The notes beneath the pieces are model-generated. The model was not told where the DNA came from. It did no database searches and saw nothing but the letters and a program-made list of their open reading frames with translations. A stretch of DNA of 7,009 bases from Pseudomonadota bacterium (GTDB lineage Bacteria > Pseudomonadota > Alphaproteobacteria > Rhizobiales > Xanthobacteraceae), in the NCBI GenBank assembly GCA_023387555.1, contig JAEWHY010000577.1, positions 1 through 7,009 on the forward strand, in the 5' to 3' direction. A program made the position numbers and the translations under genes. Numbering within the stretch: the stretch's first letter is position 1; the number at the start of each line of letters is the position of its first letter. Below are positions 1 to 5,607 of this stretch, in pieces.

Positions 1-689
1 ATCTCACCGAGATGACGGCGAAGGCGCTCGAGATCCTGTCGCGCGGCCCGAACGGATTCTTCCTGATGGTCGAATCCGGGATGATCGACAGATACACGCA
101 CCGCCTCGACACCGAGCGCGCGGTCTACGACACGATCATGTTCGACAATGTGGTTCGCCAGGTGAAGGACTGGGCGAAAGCGCGCGGCGACGATACGCTG
201 ATCCTCGTCGTCGGCGATCACGCCCATCCGGTCAGCCTCGTCGGCACCATCGACGACGACATGGCCAGCGAGCCGAAGCCCATCCGCGAGCGCTTGCGCG
301 TGTCGAGCGGCGCCGGATTTCCGAATTATCCGGCGCCCGATGCGGAGGGCTATCCGGAGCGCGTCGATGTCAGCCGCCGGATCGCGATCCTCTCGGCGAC
401 GACGCCCGATCATTACGAGACCTTGCGTCCGCGCCTCGACGCGCCGAACACGCCGACCATGCCAGGCAAGGAGCCGGGCACCTTCGAGGCGAACGACCGC
501 TACAAAGGCGAGCCAGGCGCGGCGTTGCGGCACGGCAATCTGCCGCGGTTCGCCGCCTCCAGCGTGCATGCGGGCGACGACGTCATTCTCACCGCCTCAG
601 GCCCCGGCAGCGACGCGGTGCGCGGCCAGCTCGACAATACCGATGTGTTTCGGGTGATGGTGCAGGCGCTGGGGTTGGGGGCGCGCTAG
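1..689 (+). CDS. Alkaline phosphatase (PhoA superfamily), C-terminal part, cut by the left edge
   Basis: This is the C-terminal part (about 228 codons, first full codon at 3) of a PhoA-type alkaline phosphatase, a metalloenzyme that releases phosphate from phosphomonoesters, normally in the periplasm. By alignment from memory to E. coli PhoA, the metal ligands are all present. The VESGMIDRYTH motif (codons at 69-101) supplies the equivalents of E322, D327 and H331. GDHAH (213-227) supplies D369 and H370. The His codon at 567-569 in SSVHAGDD is the equivalent of H412. The segment after GDHAH with VSLVGTIDDD, and the ending GQLDNTDVFRVM, are also typical of the family. The nucleophilic Ser and the signal peptide would lie left of the window. 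The gene ends at TAG (687-689) and faces sdhB convergently. No intrinsic terminator with a T-run follows on this strand. Family assignment is firm; the physiological substrate is unknown. Confidence 0.9.
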   Translation, partial: LTEMTAKALEILSRGPNGFFLMVESGMIDRYTHRLDTERAVYDTIMFDNVVRQVKDWAKARGDDTLILVVGDHAHPVSLVGTIDDDMASEPKPIRERLRVSSGAGFPNYPAPDAEGYPERVDVSRRIAILSATTPDHYETLRPRLDAPNTPTMPGKEPGTFEANDRYKGEPGAALRHGNLPRFAASSVHAGDDVILTASGPGSDAVRGQLDNTDVFRVMVQALGLGAR

Positions 690-715
690 GCCAATCCCGT
701 CAGAGCAATATTGCA

Positions 716-782
716 GTCGTCCCCGCGAAAGCGGGGACCCATAGTTACAGCGCGTATGGGCCCCCGCCTGCGCGGGGGCGAC
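716..782. repeat. Palindromic intergenic repeat with two hairpins (REP-like)
   Basis: Directly visible are nested inverted repeats forming a three-way branched fold. The outer arms GTCG (716-719) and CGAC (779-782) are complementary. A GAAA-looped hairpin with an 8-bp stem occupies 719-738. The arms CCCATA (738-743) and TATGGG (755-760) pair across a short GC-rich spacer. A second 8-bp hairpin (GCCCCCGC/GCGGGGGC) occupies 760-779. Adjacent elements share a few bases, so not every stem can form at once. The unit lies in the gap between two convergent genes. From memory it resembles a dispersed repeat common in Bradyrhizobium and relatives, but I cannot confirm copy number here. Confidence 0.7.
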
Positions 783-806
783 CAGGACCTCCATAGCGCC
801 GCCCAG

Positions 807-838
807 AAAAGCGAATGCCCGGCGCCGGGCCGGGCATT
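807..838 (-). terminator. Rho-independent terminator of the sdhCDAB operon
   Basis: Read on the minus strand, a perfect 10-bp stem (AATGCCCGGC at 838-829, GCCGGGCATT at 823-814) closes a 5-nt loop. It is followed three bases later by TTTT (810-807). It begins about 29 bases after the sdhB stop codon. The T-run is short, but stem strength and position fit an intrinsic terminator. On the plus strand the same hairpin is not followed by T residues, so it should act mainly for sdh. Confidence 0.65.
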
Positions 839-867
839 GCACAAGATCTGAATTCTTGCCGCGCCGG

Positions 868-1647
868 TTACACCTGACGCTCGACCATCATCTTCTTGAT
901 CTCGGCGATTTCCTTCGCCGGATTGAGGCCTTTCGGGCAGGCCTTCGAGCAGTTCATGATGGTGTGGCAGCGATAGAGCCGGAACGGGTCCTCGAGGAAG
1001 TCGAGACGCTCGCCGGTCGCCTCGTCGCGGGAGTCCTTCAGCCAGCGGTTCGCCTGAAGCAGCGCGGCAGGGCCGAGATAGCGGTCGCCGTTCCACCAGT
1101 AGCTCGGGCATGACGTGCTGCAGCAGGCGCACAGGATGCACTCGTAGACGCCGTCGAGCTTCTTGCGGTCTTCCTCGCTCTGGCGCCATTCCTTCTGCGG
1201 CTGCGGCGTCTCGGTCTTCAGCCAGGGCTCCACCGAGGCGTATTGCGCGTAGAAATTGGTGAGGTCCGGAACGAGGTCCTTGATCACCGGTATGTGCGGC
1301 AGCGGATAGATCTTCACGTCGCCCTTGATCTCGTCCATGCCGCGCGTGCAGGCGAGCGTGTTGGCGCCGTCGATATTCATCGCGCAGGAGCCGCACACGC
1401 CCTCGCGGCAGGAGCGGCGGAAGGTGAGCGTGGCGTCGACGTTGGACTTGATCCAGATCAGCGCGTCGAGAACCATCGGGCCGCAATCGTCGAGATCGAC
1501 CTTGTAGGTATCGACCCGCGGATTGTTGCCGTCGTCCGGGTTCCAGCGATAGACGCGAAACTCGCGCTCGTTCTTCGCGCCCGGTTTGCCCGGCCAGGTC
1601 TTGCCTTCGGTGACCTTCGAATTTTTCGGCAGCGTGAATTCAGCCAT
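868..1647 (-). CDS. sdhB: Succinate dehydrogenase iron-sulfur subunit SdhB
   Basis: SdhB carries electrons from the SdhA flavin through three iron-sulfur centres to ubiquinone in the SdhCD membrane anchor (complex II). The 259-residue protein has the expected two-part design. An N-terminal plant-ferredoxin-type domain has [2Fe-2S] ligands C80, C85, C88 and C100 (motif SCREGVCGSC). A C-terminal bacterial-ferredoxin-type domain follows. By analogy with E. coli SdhB, C170, C173, C176 and C237 bind [4Fe-4S], while C180, C227 and C233 bind [3Fe-4S]. The block ECILCACCSTSCP (169-181) is nearly diagnostic. It is slightly longer than E. coli SdhB (238) because of an N-terminal extension. The ATG has a weak upstream AGG about 6 bases away. 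It is last in the operon, 32 bases after sdhA, and ends at TAA just before the terminator. No ligand is missing. Confidence 0.97.
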   Translation of the reverse strand: MAEFTLPKNSKVTEGKTWPGKPGAKNEREFRVYRWNPDDGNNPRVDTYKVDLDDCGPMVLDALIWIKSNVDATLTFRRSCREGVCGSCAMNIDGANTLACTRGMDEIKGDVKIYPLPHIPVIKDLVPDLTNFYAQYASVEPWLKTETPQPQKEWRQSEEDRKKLDGVYECILCACCSTSCPSYWWNGDRYLGPAALLQANRWLKDSRDEATGERLDFLEDPFRLYRCHTIMNCSKACPKGLNPAKEIAEIKKMMVERQV

Positions 1648-1679
1648 ATTGCGCCTGCTTTCTCAGTCCACCCGCGCCA

Positions 1680-3521
1680 TCAGTACACACGAGCCTTGGG
1701 CTCGATATAGGCGATGTCGTTTGTCATCGTGTAGGTGTGCACCGGACGGTAATCGATCGTGACCTTGCCGCTCTTCGGATCGAACCAGGCAAGCGTGTGC
1801 TTCATCCAGTTCTTGTCGTCGCGGTCGGGGAAATCCTCGCGCGCGTGCGAGCCGCGGCTCTCGGTGCGGTTCATCGCCGAGTCCATGGTGACGACCGCCT
1901 GCGCGATCAGATTGTCGAGTTCCAGCGTCTCCACCAGGTCGGAATTCCAGGTCAGCGAACGGTCGGTGACATGCACGTCCGGCATGCCCTGATAGACCTC
2001 GTGGATCAGCTTGTGGCCTTCTTCCAGAATCGCGCCGGTGCGGAACACGGCGCAATTGTTCTGCATCACCTTCTGCATCTTCAGCCGCAGCTCTGCGGTC
2101 GGCGTGCCGCCATTGGCGTGGCGGAAACGGTCGAGCCGCGATAGCGCGAGATCGGCGGAATCCTTCGGAAGCTCCGGCTTCTTGCCGTTCTTTTCGACCG
2201 CCTCATTGCAGCGCTCGGCCGCCGCGCGCCCGAACACCACGAGGTCGATCAGCGAGTTGGAGCCGAGCCGGTTTGCGCCATGCACCGACACGCAGGCGGC
2301 CTCGCCGATCGCCATCAGGCCGGGGACGACGGTGTCGGGATTGCCGTTCTTCTTGGTCAGGACTTCGCCATGGAAGTTCGTCTGGATGCCGCCCATGTTG
2401 TAATGCACGGTCGGCAGCACCGGGATCGGCTCCTTGGTCACATCGACGCCGGCGAAAATGCGCGCGCTCTCGGAAATTCCGGGCAGGCGCTCGTTCAGAA
2501 CCTCGGGCGTGAGATGATCGAGGTGCAGGTAGATGTGATCCTTGTTCTTGCCGACGCCGCGGCCTTCGCGGATCTCGACCGTCATTGAGCGCGAGACGAC
2601 ATCGCGTGAGGCCAGGTCCTTCGCGGTCGGGGCGTAGCGCTCCATGAAGCGCTCGCCCTGGGAATTGACGAGATAACCGCCTTCGCCGCGCGCACCCTCG
2701 GTGATCAGGCAGCCGGAGCCGTAGATGCCGGTCGGATGGAACTGCACGAACTCCATGTCCTGCAGCGGCAGGCCGGCGCGCAGCACCATGGCGTTGCCGT
2801 CGCCGGTGCAGGTATGCGCGGAGGTCGCGGAGAAATAGGCGCGGCCGTATCCGCCGGTCGCCAGGACGACCATGCTCGAACGGAAGCGATGGATCGAGCC
2901 GTCATCGAGCTTGAGCGCGATCACGCCGACGCAGCGGCCTTCCGCATCCATGATCAGGTCGATGGCGAAATATTCGATGAAGAATTCCGCCGAATAGCGC
3001 AGCGACTGCGAATACAGCGTGTGCAGCATGGCGTGGCCGGTGCGGTCGGCGGCGGCGCAGGTGCGCTGCGCGATGCCCTTGCCGTAATCGGTGGTCATGC
3101 CGCCGAACGGGCGCTGGTAGATGCGGCCCTCTTCGGTGCGCGAAAACGGCAGGCCCCAGTGCTCGAGTTCGTACACGGCTTCCGGCGCGTTGCGCACCAT
3201 GTACTCGATCGCATCCTGGTCGCCGAGCCAGTCCGATCCCTTGACGGTATCGTACATGTGCCAGCGCCAGTCGTCCGGCCCCATGTTGCCGAGCGAGGCG
3301 GCGATGCCGCCCTGCGCCGCAACGGTATGCGAACGGGTGGGAAACACCTTGGTGATGCAGGCGGTCCGCAGCCCCGCCTGGGCGCAGCCGACCACCGCGC
3401 GGAGCCCGGCGCCGCCAGCGCCGACCACCACGACGTCGAAGGTGTGATCCTCGATCGGATAGGCGCCGCCGTTCACGGCGGGAGCGCCATGCGGTTTGCT
3501 GCCGTTGGTCGTCGCATTCAT
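1680..3521 (-). CDS. sdhA: Succinate dehydrogenase flavoprotein subunit SdhA
   Basis: SdhA is the catalytic subunit of complex II, oxidising succinate to fumarate with covalently bound FAD on the cytoplasmic face of the inner membrane. In the 613-residue protein the FAD dinucleotide motif GAGGAG is at 34-39. The FAD-attachment histidine is H65 in TRSHTVAAQGG. Catalytic and substrate residues known from E. coli SdhA have counterparts at H262 (QFHPTG), R306 (LASRDVV), H373 (VHYNMGG), and H414 and R418 (HGANRLGSNSL). The C-terminal NRTESRGSHAREDFPDRDD block (551-569) is typical of Sdh rather than fumarate reductase, and the anchor type agrees. About 20 residues precede the E. coli start. The ATG has GGAG 9 bases upstream (3531-3534), overlapping the end of sdhD. 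sdhD stops only 4 bases before it, suggesting translational coupling. A short N-terminal stretch (about 1-20, rich in Asn, Gly and Pro) is probably disordered. Confidence 0.98.
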   Translation of the reverse strand: MNATTNGSKPHGAPAVNGGAYPIEDHTFDVVVVGAGGAGLRAVVGCAQAGLRTACITKVFPTRSHTVAAQGGIAASLGNMGPDDWRWHMYDTVKGSDWLGDQDAIEYMVRNAPEAVYELEHWGLPFSRTEEGRIYQRPFGGMTTDYGKGIAQRTCAAADRTGHAMLHTLYSQSLRYSAEFFIEYFAIDLIMDAEGRCVGVIALKLDDGSIHRFRSSMVVLATGGYGRAYFSATSAHTCTGDGNAMVLRAGLPLQDMEFVQFHPTGIYGSGCLITEGARGEGGYLVNSQGERFMERYAPTAKDLASRDVVSRSMTVEIREGRGVGKNKDHIYLHLDHLTPEVLNERLPGISESARIFAGVDVTKEPIPVLPTVHYNMGGIQTNFHGEVLTKKNGNPDTVVPGLMAIGEAACVSVHGANRLGSNSLIDLVVFGRAAAERCNEAVEKNGKKPELPKDSADLALSRLDRFRHANGGTPTAELRLKMQKVMQNNCAVFRTGAILEEGHKLIHEVYQGMPDVHVTDRSLTWNSDLVETLELDNLIAQAVVTMDSAMNRTESRGSHAREDFPDRDDKNWMKHTLAWFDPKSGKVTIDYRPVHTYTMTNDIAYIEPKARVY

Positions 3522-3525
3522 GGCA

Positions 3526-3918
3526 TCAAACTCCGAATGACAGCTTCACCAGCGCGTAGATGCACGACAGGCCGATGAGGAAACTGAAGAAGGTGTTGCA
3601 GATGATCAGCGTCAGCTTGAGATCGCTGTGTACGTAGTCTTCAATGATCACCTGCATGCCGAGCCACATGTGATACGCGCTGGCGATCACGAACAGCATG
3701 ATGGTGATGGCCACGAACGGCGATCCGAGGATCTGCGCGGCGGCCGCGTGATTGCGGCCGAGCAGGCCGACGATGATGAAGACGAAGATGATCGTGAGCG
3801 GCACCAGCGCGACCGAGGTGACTCGCTGCTTCCAGAAATGCTCGGTGCCGGAATGCGCCGCACCGAGAAAGCGCACGCGCGACAATGGCGTGCGCATCGA
3901 GCGCTGTTTGCCGCTCAT
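3526..3918 (-). CDS. sdhD: Succinate dehydrogenase membrane anchor subunit SdhD
   Basis: SdhD is one of two small subunits that anchor SdhAB to the inner membrane, bind haem b and help form the ubiquinone site. The 130-residue protein has three hydrophobic helices at about 37-55, 67-89 and 102-125. The second contains the sequence AYHMWLGMQVIIEDYV, in which H83 matches the E. coli haem ligand H71. D94-Y95 matches the D82-Y83 pair near the quinone. The open frame continues upstream to 4185, but I chose ATG at 3916-3918. It starts MSGKQRS, gives family length, forms an ATGA overlap with the sdhC stop, and has GGGAGG 6 bases upstream. The extra upstream frame lies entirely inside sdhC and is a shadow. 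Sequence identity in this subunit is usually low, so order and the His/Asp-Tyr motif carry the assignment. Confidence 0.94.
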   Translation of the reverse strand: MSGKQRSMRTPLSRVRFLGAAHSGTEHFWKQRVTSVALVPLTIIFVFIIVGLLGRNHAAAAQILGSPFVAITIMLFVIASAYHMWLGMQVIIEDYVHSDLKLTLIICNTFFSFLIGLSCIYALVKLSFGV

Positions 3919-4325
3919 CGGCCGCCTCCCATGATGATAAAGCCGACGATCCAGATCAGCAGCGTCAGGCCGATCGAACCAATGAGGGTGGCGAGTGTCA
4001 GCCACTCGCGCTCCGCCGGACCGAACCCGCGGACGGTGTCCCAGATCAGGTGGCGGATGCCGCCCAGCATGTGATGGATCAGTGCCCAGGTGTAGCCGAA
4101 CAGGATCAGCAGCCCGACGATCGAGCCCATGAACGACTGCACCTTGGCATAGGCGGTCGGGCCGGAGGCCGCCGCCAGCAGCCACCAGGCCATCAGCAGG
4201 GTACCGAAAAACAGCGCTGCTCCGGTGATGCGATGGACGATCGACATCGCCATCGTCAGCGTCATCCGATAGACGCTCAGATGAGGCGACAGAGGCCGTT
4301 CGACGGCGCGCCGTGTGTTTGCCAT
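3915..4325 (-). CDS. sdhC: Succinate dehydrogenase cytochrome b556 subunit SdhC
   Basis: SdhC is the other membrane anchor of complex II, holding haem b and the quinone site with SdhD. The 136-residue protein opens with RPLSPHLSVYR (10-20), a family signature. SIVHRITG (28-35) follows, in which S28 and R32 match the E. coli quinone-site residues S27 and R31. Three membrane helices lie at about 33-52, 65-87 and 110-131. In the second, H85 of IHHMLGGIRH corresponds to the E. coli haem ligand H84, followed by the conserved GIRH. I prefer ATG at 4323-4325. A TTG four codons upstream (4335-4337) is also in frame but has GGAG immediately against it, too close to work well. For the ATG the ribosome site is modest (GAGAAA about 6 bases away). 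This is the first gene of sdhCDAB and is divergent from the lysR-type gene. Confidence 0.95.
   Translation of the reverse strand: MANTRRAVERPLSPHLSVYRMTLTMAMSIVHRITGAALFFGTLLMAWWLLAAASGPTAYAKVQSFMGSIVGLLILFGYTWALIHHMLGGIRHLIWDTVRGFGPAEREWLTLATLIGSIGLTLLIWIVGFIIMGGGR
3925..3930 (-). promoter_or_regulatory. Shine-Dalgarno of sdhD, inside the sdhC 3' end
   Basis: GGGAGG on the minus strand lies 6 bases before the sdhD ATG and is embedded in the last codons of sdhC (the Gly-Gly-Gly-Arg end). This site decides the sdhD start over the longer open frame and fits translational coupling through the ATGA overlap at 3915-3918. Confidence 0.8.
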
Positions 4326-4443
4326 TCGCTTTCTCAACTCCAGCCGGCCGGAATGCCGGATTACCCTGATCTCCGGAGCAGGAGCCCGCGGATGTAACTG
4401 GACACCGCCGGCCGCCGGAAATTCGCGGATCTGGCTGCCTTAG

Positions 4444-4546
4444 AGGCAGTCAAATTTCGGAAACGGCGAACCAATATCGTGATCTGCATTCCATGCAATA
4501 AGCATTTGGAGTAGGCTGCCTTCGCCATTTCCGAAGGCTGCTGCCT
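4444..4546. repeat. Mirrored 15-bp element flanking a symmetric centre between sdhC and lysR-type gene
   Basis: TTCGGAAACGGCGAA at 4456-4470 recurs in the opposite orientation at 4535-4521 as TTCGGAAATGGCGAA, with one mismatch. Each arm is preceded by AGGCAG at nearly the same distance: 4444-4449 with a 6-base gap, and 4546-4541 with a 5-base gap. The arms are 50 bases apart and the centre is near 4495. The right arm also contributes to a small hairpin, GCCTTCG (4518-4524) with CGAAGGC (4532-4538). This looks like a two-site operator or a duplicated promoter element. The function is an inference. Confidence 0.6.
4485..4497. promoter_or_regulatory. Candidate LysR-type binding dyad (T-N11-A)
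   Basis: TGCATTCCATGCA has perfect 5-base inverted arms around a 3-base centre and fits the T-N11-A pattern with dyad symmetry typical of LysR-family recognition sites. It lies 78 bases upstream of the regulator start and near the middle of the divergent gap, where such sites usually sit. T-N11-A alone is a loose pattern; the perfect arms and position make it worth listing. Confidence 0.4.
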
Positions 4547-4575
4547 TAAATCACGAAACTTGCAGGACCGGTCCC

Positions 4576-5460
4576 TTGCGCTTCGACATCCCCGACCTGA
4601 GCCTGTTCCGGCATGTGGTCGAAGCCGGCAGCATCACCCAGGGCGCGGCCCGGGCGCATTTGGCGCTGGCGGCGGCGTCGACCCGCATCCGCAACATGGA
4701 GGACGCGATCGGGGCGCCGCTCCTGATCCGCAACCGCCAGGGGGTCACCCCGACCCAGGCCGGACGGACCCTGCTGCAGCATGCCCGCACCATCATCGCC
4801 CAGGCGGAACGGCTTCGGGAGGACCTGGGCGCCTTTTCCGGCGGCTTCTTCAGCCAGGTCCGCATCCTGTCCAACACCAACGCGCTGACCGAGTTCCTGC
4901 CCGACGTGCTCAGTCCGTTCCTGGCCGCGCATCCGCATGTCAGCGTCGACCTCGAGGAGCGATTGTCCGACGAGATCGTCGGGCTGATCGCCGAGGGTGT
5001 GGGCGATATCGGAATCGTGGCGGGCACGGTCGATACCAGCCGGCTGGTGACCTTTCCGTTCCGCAGCGACCGTTTCGTGCTCGTGGTGTCGCGCGATCAT
5101 CCGCTGGCGCGCCGCGAGAAGGCCTCGTTCGCCGATGTGCTAGACTATGATTTCGTCGGGCTCGACCGCGCCAGCGCGCTGCAGCGCTTTCTCGCCGACA
5201 AGGCGAGCCGGATCGGGCGGCCGCTCAAGCTGCGGGTGCAGCTTCGCTCCTTTGATGGGGTCTGCCGCCTAGTCGAGCGCAACGCCGGCATCGGGATCGT
5301 GCCGGAGACCACGGTGCGCTGGGCCGCGCGGTCGATGGCGATCAAGGCGGTCGATCTCACCGACACCTGGGCGCTGCGCGACCTGACGATCTGCGTGCGC
5401 GACGTTGCCTCGCTGTCGACCTTTGCGCGGCAGCTCGTGGAGCATATGCGGCGGGGGTAA
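4576..5460 (+). CDS. LysR-type transcriptional regulator
   Basis: This is a 294-residue DNA-binding regulator of the LysR family, of usual length. Residues 5-64 form the winged helix-turn-helix: LSLFRHVVEAGSITQGAARAH, then an ALAAASTRIRNMEDAIGAPLLIR recognition and wing region, then GVTPTQAGRTLLQHAR. The linker helix runs to about 88. The effector domain (about 92-292) has the periplasmic-binding-protein fold typical of the family, with GDIGIVAG (143-150), FVLVVSRDHPLA (167-178) and GIGIVPE (238-244). I see no ATG in frame upstream. TTG at 4576-4578 gives a normal N-terminus and has AGGA 8 bases before it (4564-4567). It is divergent from sdhC and convergent with the hydratase gene. The ligand cannot be told from sequence; sdh, the hydratase or autoregulation are candidate targets. 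No unusual residues or frame breaks are seen. Confidence 0.93.
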   Translation: MRFDIPDLSLFRHVVEAGSITQGAARAHLALAAASTRIRNMEDAIGAPLLIRNRQGVTPTQAGRTLLQHARTIIAQAERLREDLGAFSGGFFSQVRILSNTNALTEFLPDVLSPFLAAHPHVSVDLEERLSDEIVGLIAEGVGDIGIVAGTVDTSRLVTFPFRSDRFVLVVSRDHPLARREKASFADVLDYDFVGLDRASALQRFLADKASRIGRPLKLRVQLRSFDGVCRLVERNAGIGIVPETTVRWAARSMAIKAVDLTDTWALRDLTICVRDVASLSTFARQLVEHMRRG

Positions 5461-5472
5461 CCGCTTTCCTTC

Positions 5473-5599
5473 CACCTCCCCCTGAAAGGGGGAGGTGACT
5501 CGACTGAGCGAAGCGATGGAGAGCGGGTGGGGGTCTGAAGTTAACTCGCCCTCACCCGGCTCGCTTTGCTCGCCACCCTCCCCCGCAAGCCGGGGAGGG
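5473..5599. repeat. Palindromic repeat of about 127 bp with hairpins at both ends
   Basis: The left end is a perfect 10-bp stem with a 5-base loop (5473-5482 with 5488-5497). The right end is an 8-bp stem (5576-5583 with 5592-5599). Between them the halves mirror each other. GAGCGAAGCG (5506-5515) pairs with CGCTTTGCTC (5562-5571) with one mismatch, and CGGGTG (5524-5529) pairs with CACCCG (5553-5558). The centre is near GTTAAC (5540-5545). It fills the gap between the convergent lysR-type and hydratase genes. Neither end hairpin is followed by a clear T-run, so intrinsic termination is doubtful, although the structure could still help end transcription or protect 3' ends. Confidence 0.7.
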
Positions 5600-5607
5600 A
5601 AACAGAC

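Larger units (their letters stand above)
4433..4547 (+). repeat. Three direct copies of GGCTGCCTT
   Basis: GGCTGCCTT occurs at 4433-4441 and 4514-4522, and again at 4536-4547 with CTG inserted (GGCTGCTGCCTT). The first copy is also part of a small inverted repeat, CTGCCT-TAG-AGGCAG (4435-4449). All three are in the same orientation and lie between divergent genes. They overlap the mirrored 15-bp element, so the two patterns may be one composite array. Confidence 0.5.
4326..4575. promoter_or_regulatory. Divergent intergenic region of sdhC and the lysR-type gene
   Basis: These 250 bases hold no credible gene and must carry the promoters of sdhCDAB (-) and probably of the regulator (+). No promoter here is convincing. 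On the minus strand TTGCAT (4498-4493), with TATTGG 16 bases on, is possible. TTGACT (4453-4448) is a good -35 but lacks a good -10. On the plus strand CTTAAA (4545-4550) is a weak -10. The sdhC-proximal 100 bases are very GC-rich and contain short palindromes such as CCGGCCGG (4344-4351). The distal part is dense in repeats, listed separately. Regulation by the neighbouring LysR-type protein is plausible from position but unproven. Confidence 0.55.

Noticed and set aside
814..838. Hairpin as a bidirectional terminator also serving the phosphatase gene
   Set aside because: On the plus strand the hairpin is followed by GCACAAG with no T-run, so only the minus-strand role is supported.
844..855. 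Adjacent AGATCT and GAATTC sites suggesting a cloning junction
   Set aside because: Natural-looking sequence continues on both sides and nothing vector-like is present; two 6-mers side by side can occur by chance.
686..1486. Minus-strand open frame of 266 codons overlapping sdhB and the convergent gap
   Set aside because: It is a different frame from sdhB, Arg-rich, and runs through the palindromic repeat; the sdhB frame carries all cluster cysteines.
2736..3578. Long plus-strand open frame of 280 codons opposite sdhA
   Set aside because: It is antisense to a clearly coding, motif-complete sdhA. Its His/Ala/Arg/Asp/Gly-rich composition is typical of a GC-driven shadow frame.
3919..4185. Upstream extension of sdhD giving a 219-residue protein
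   Set aside because: The extension lies wholly within sdhC in another frame. The internal ATG has an excellent ribosome site and gives the family length.
4546..5100. Minus-strand open frame of 184 codons opposite the lysR-type gene
   Set aside because: It is antisense to conserved LysR motifs and has a composition typical of reversed GC-rich coding DNA.
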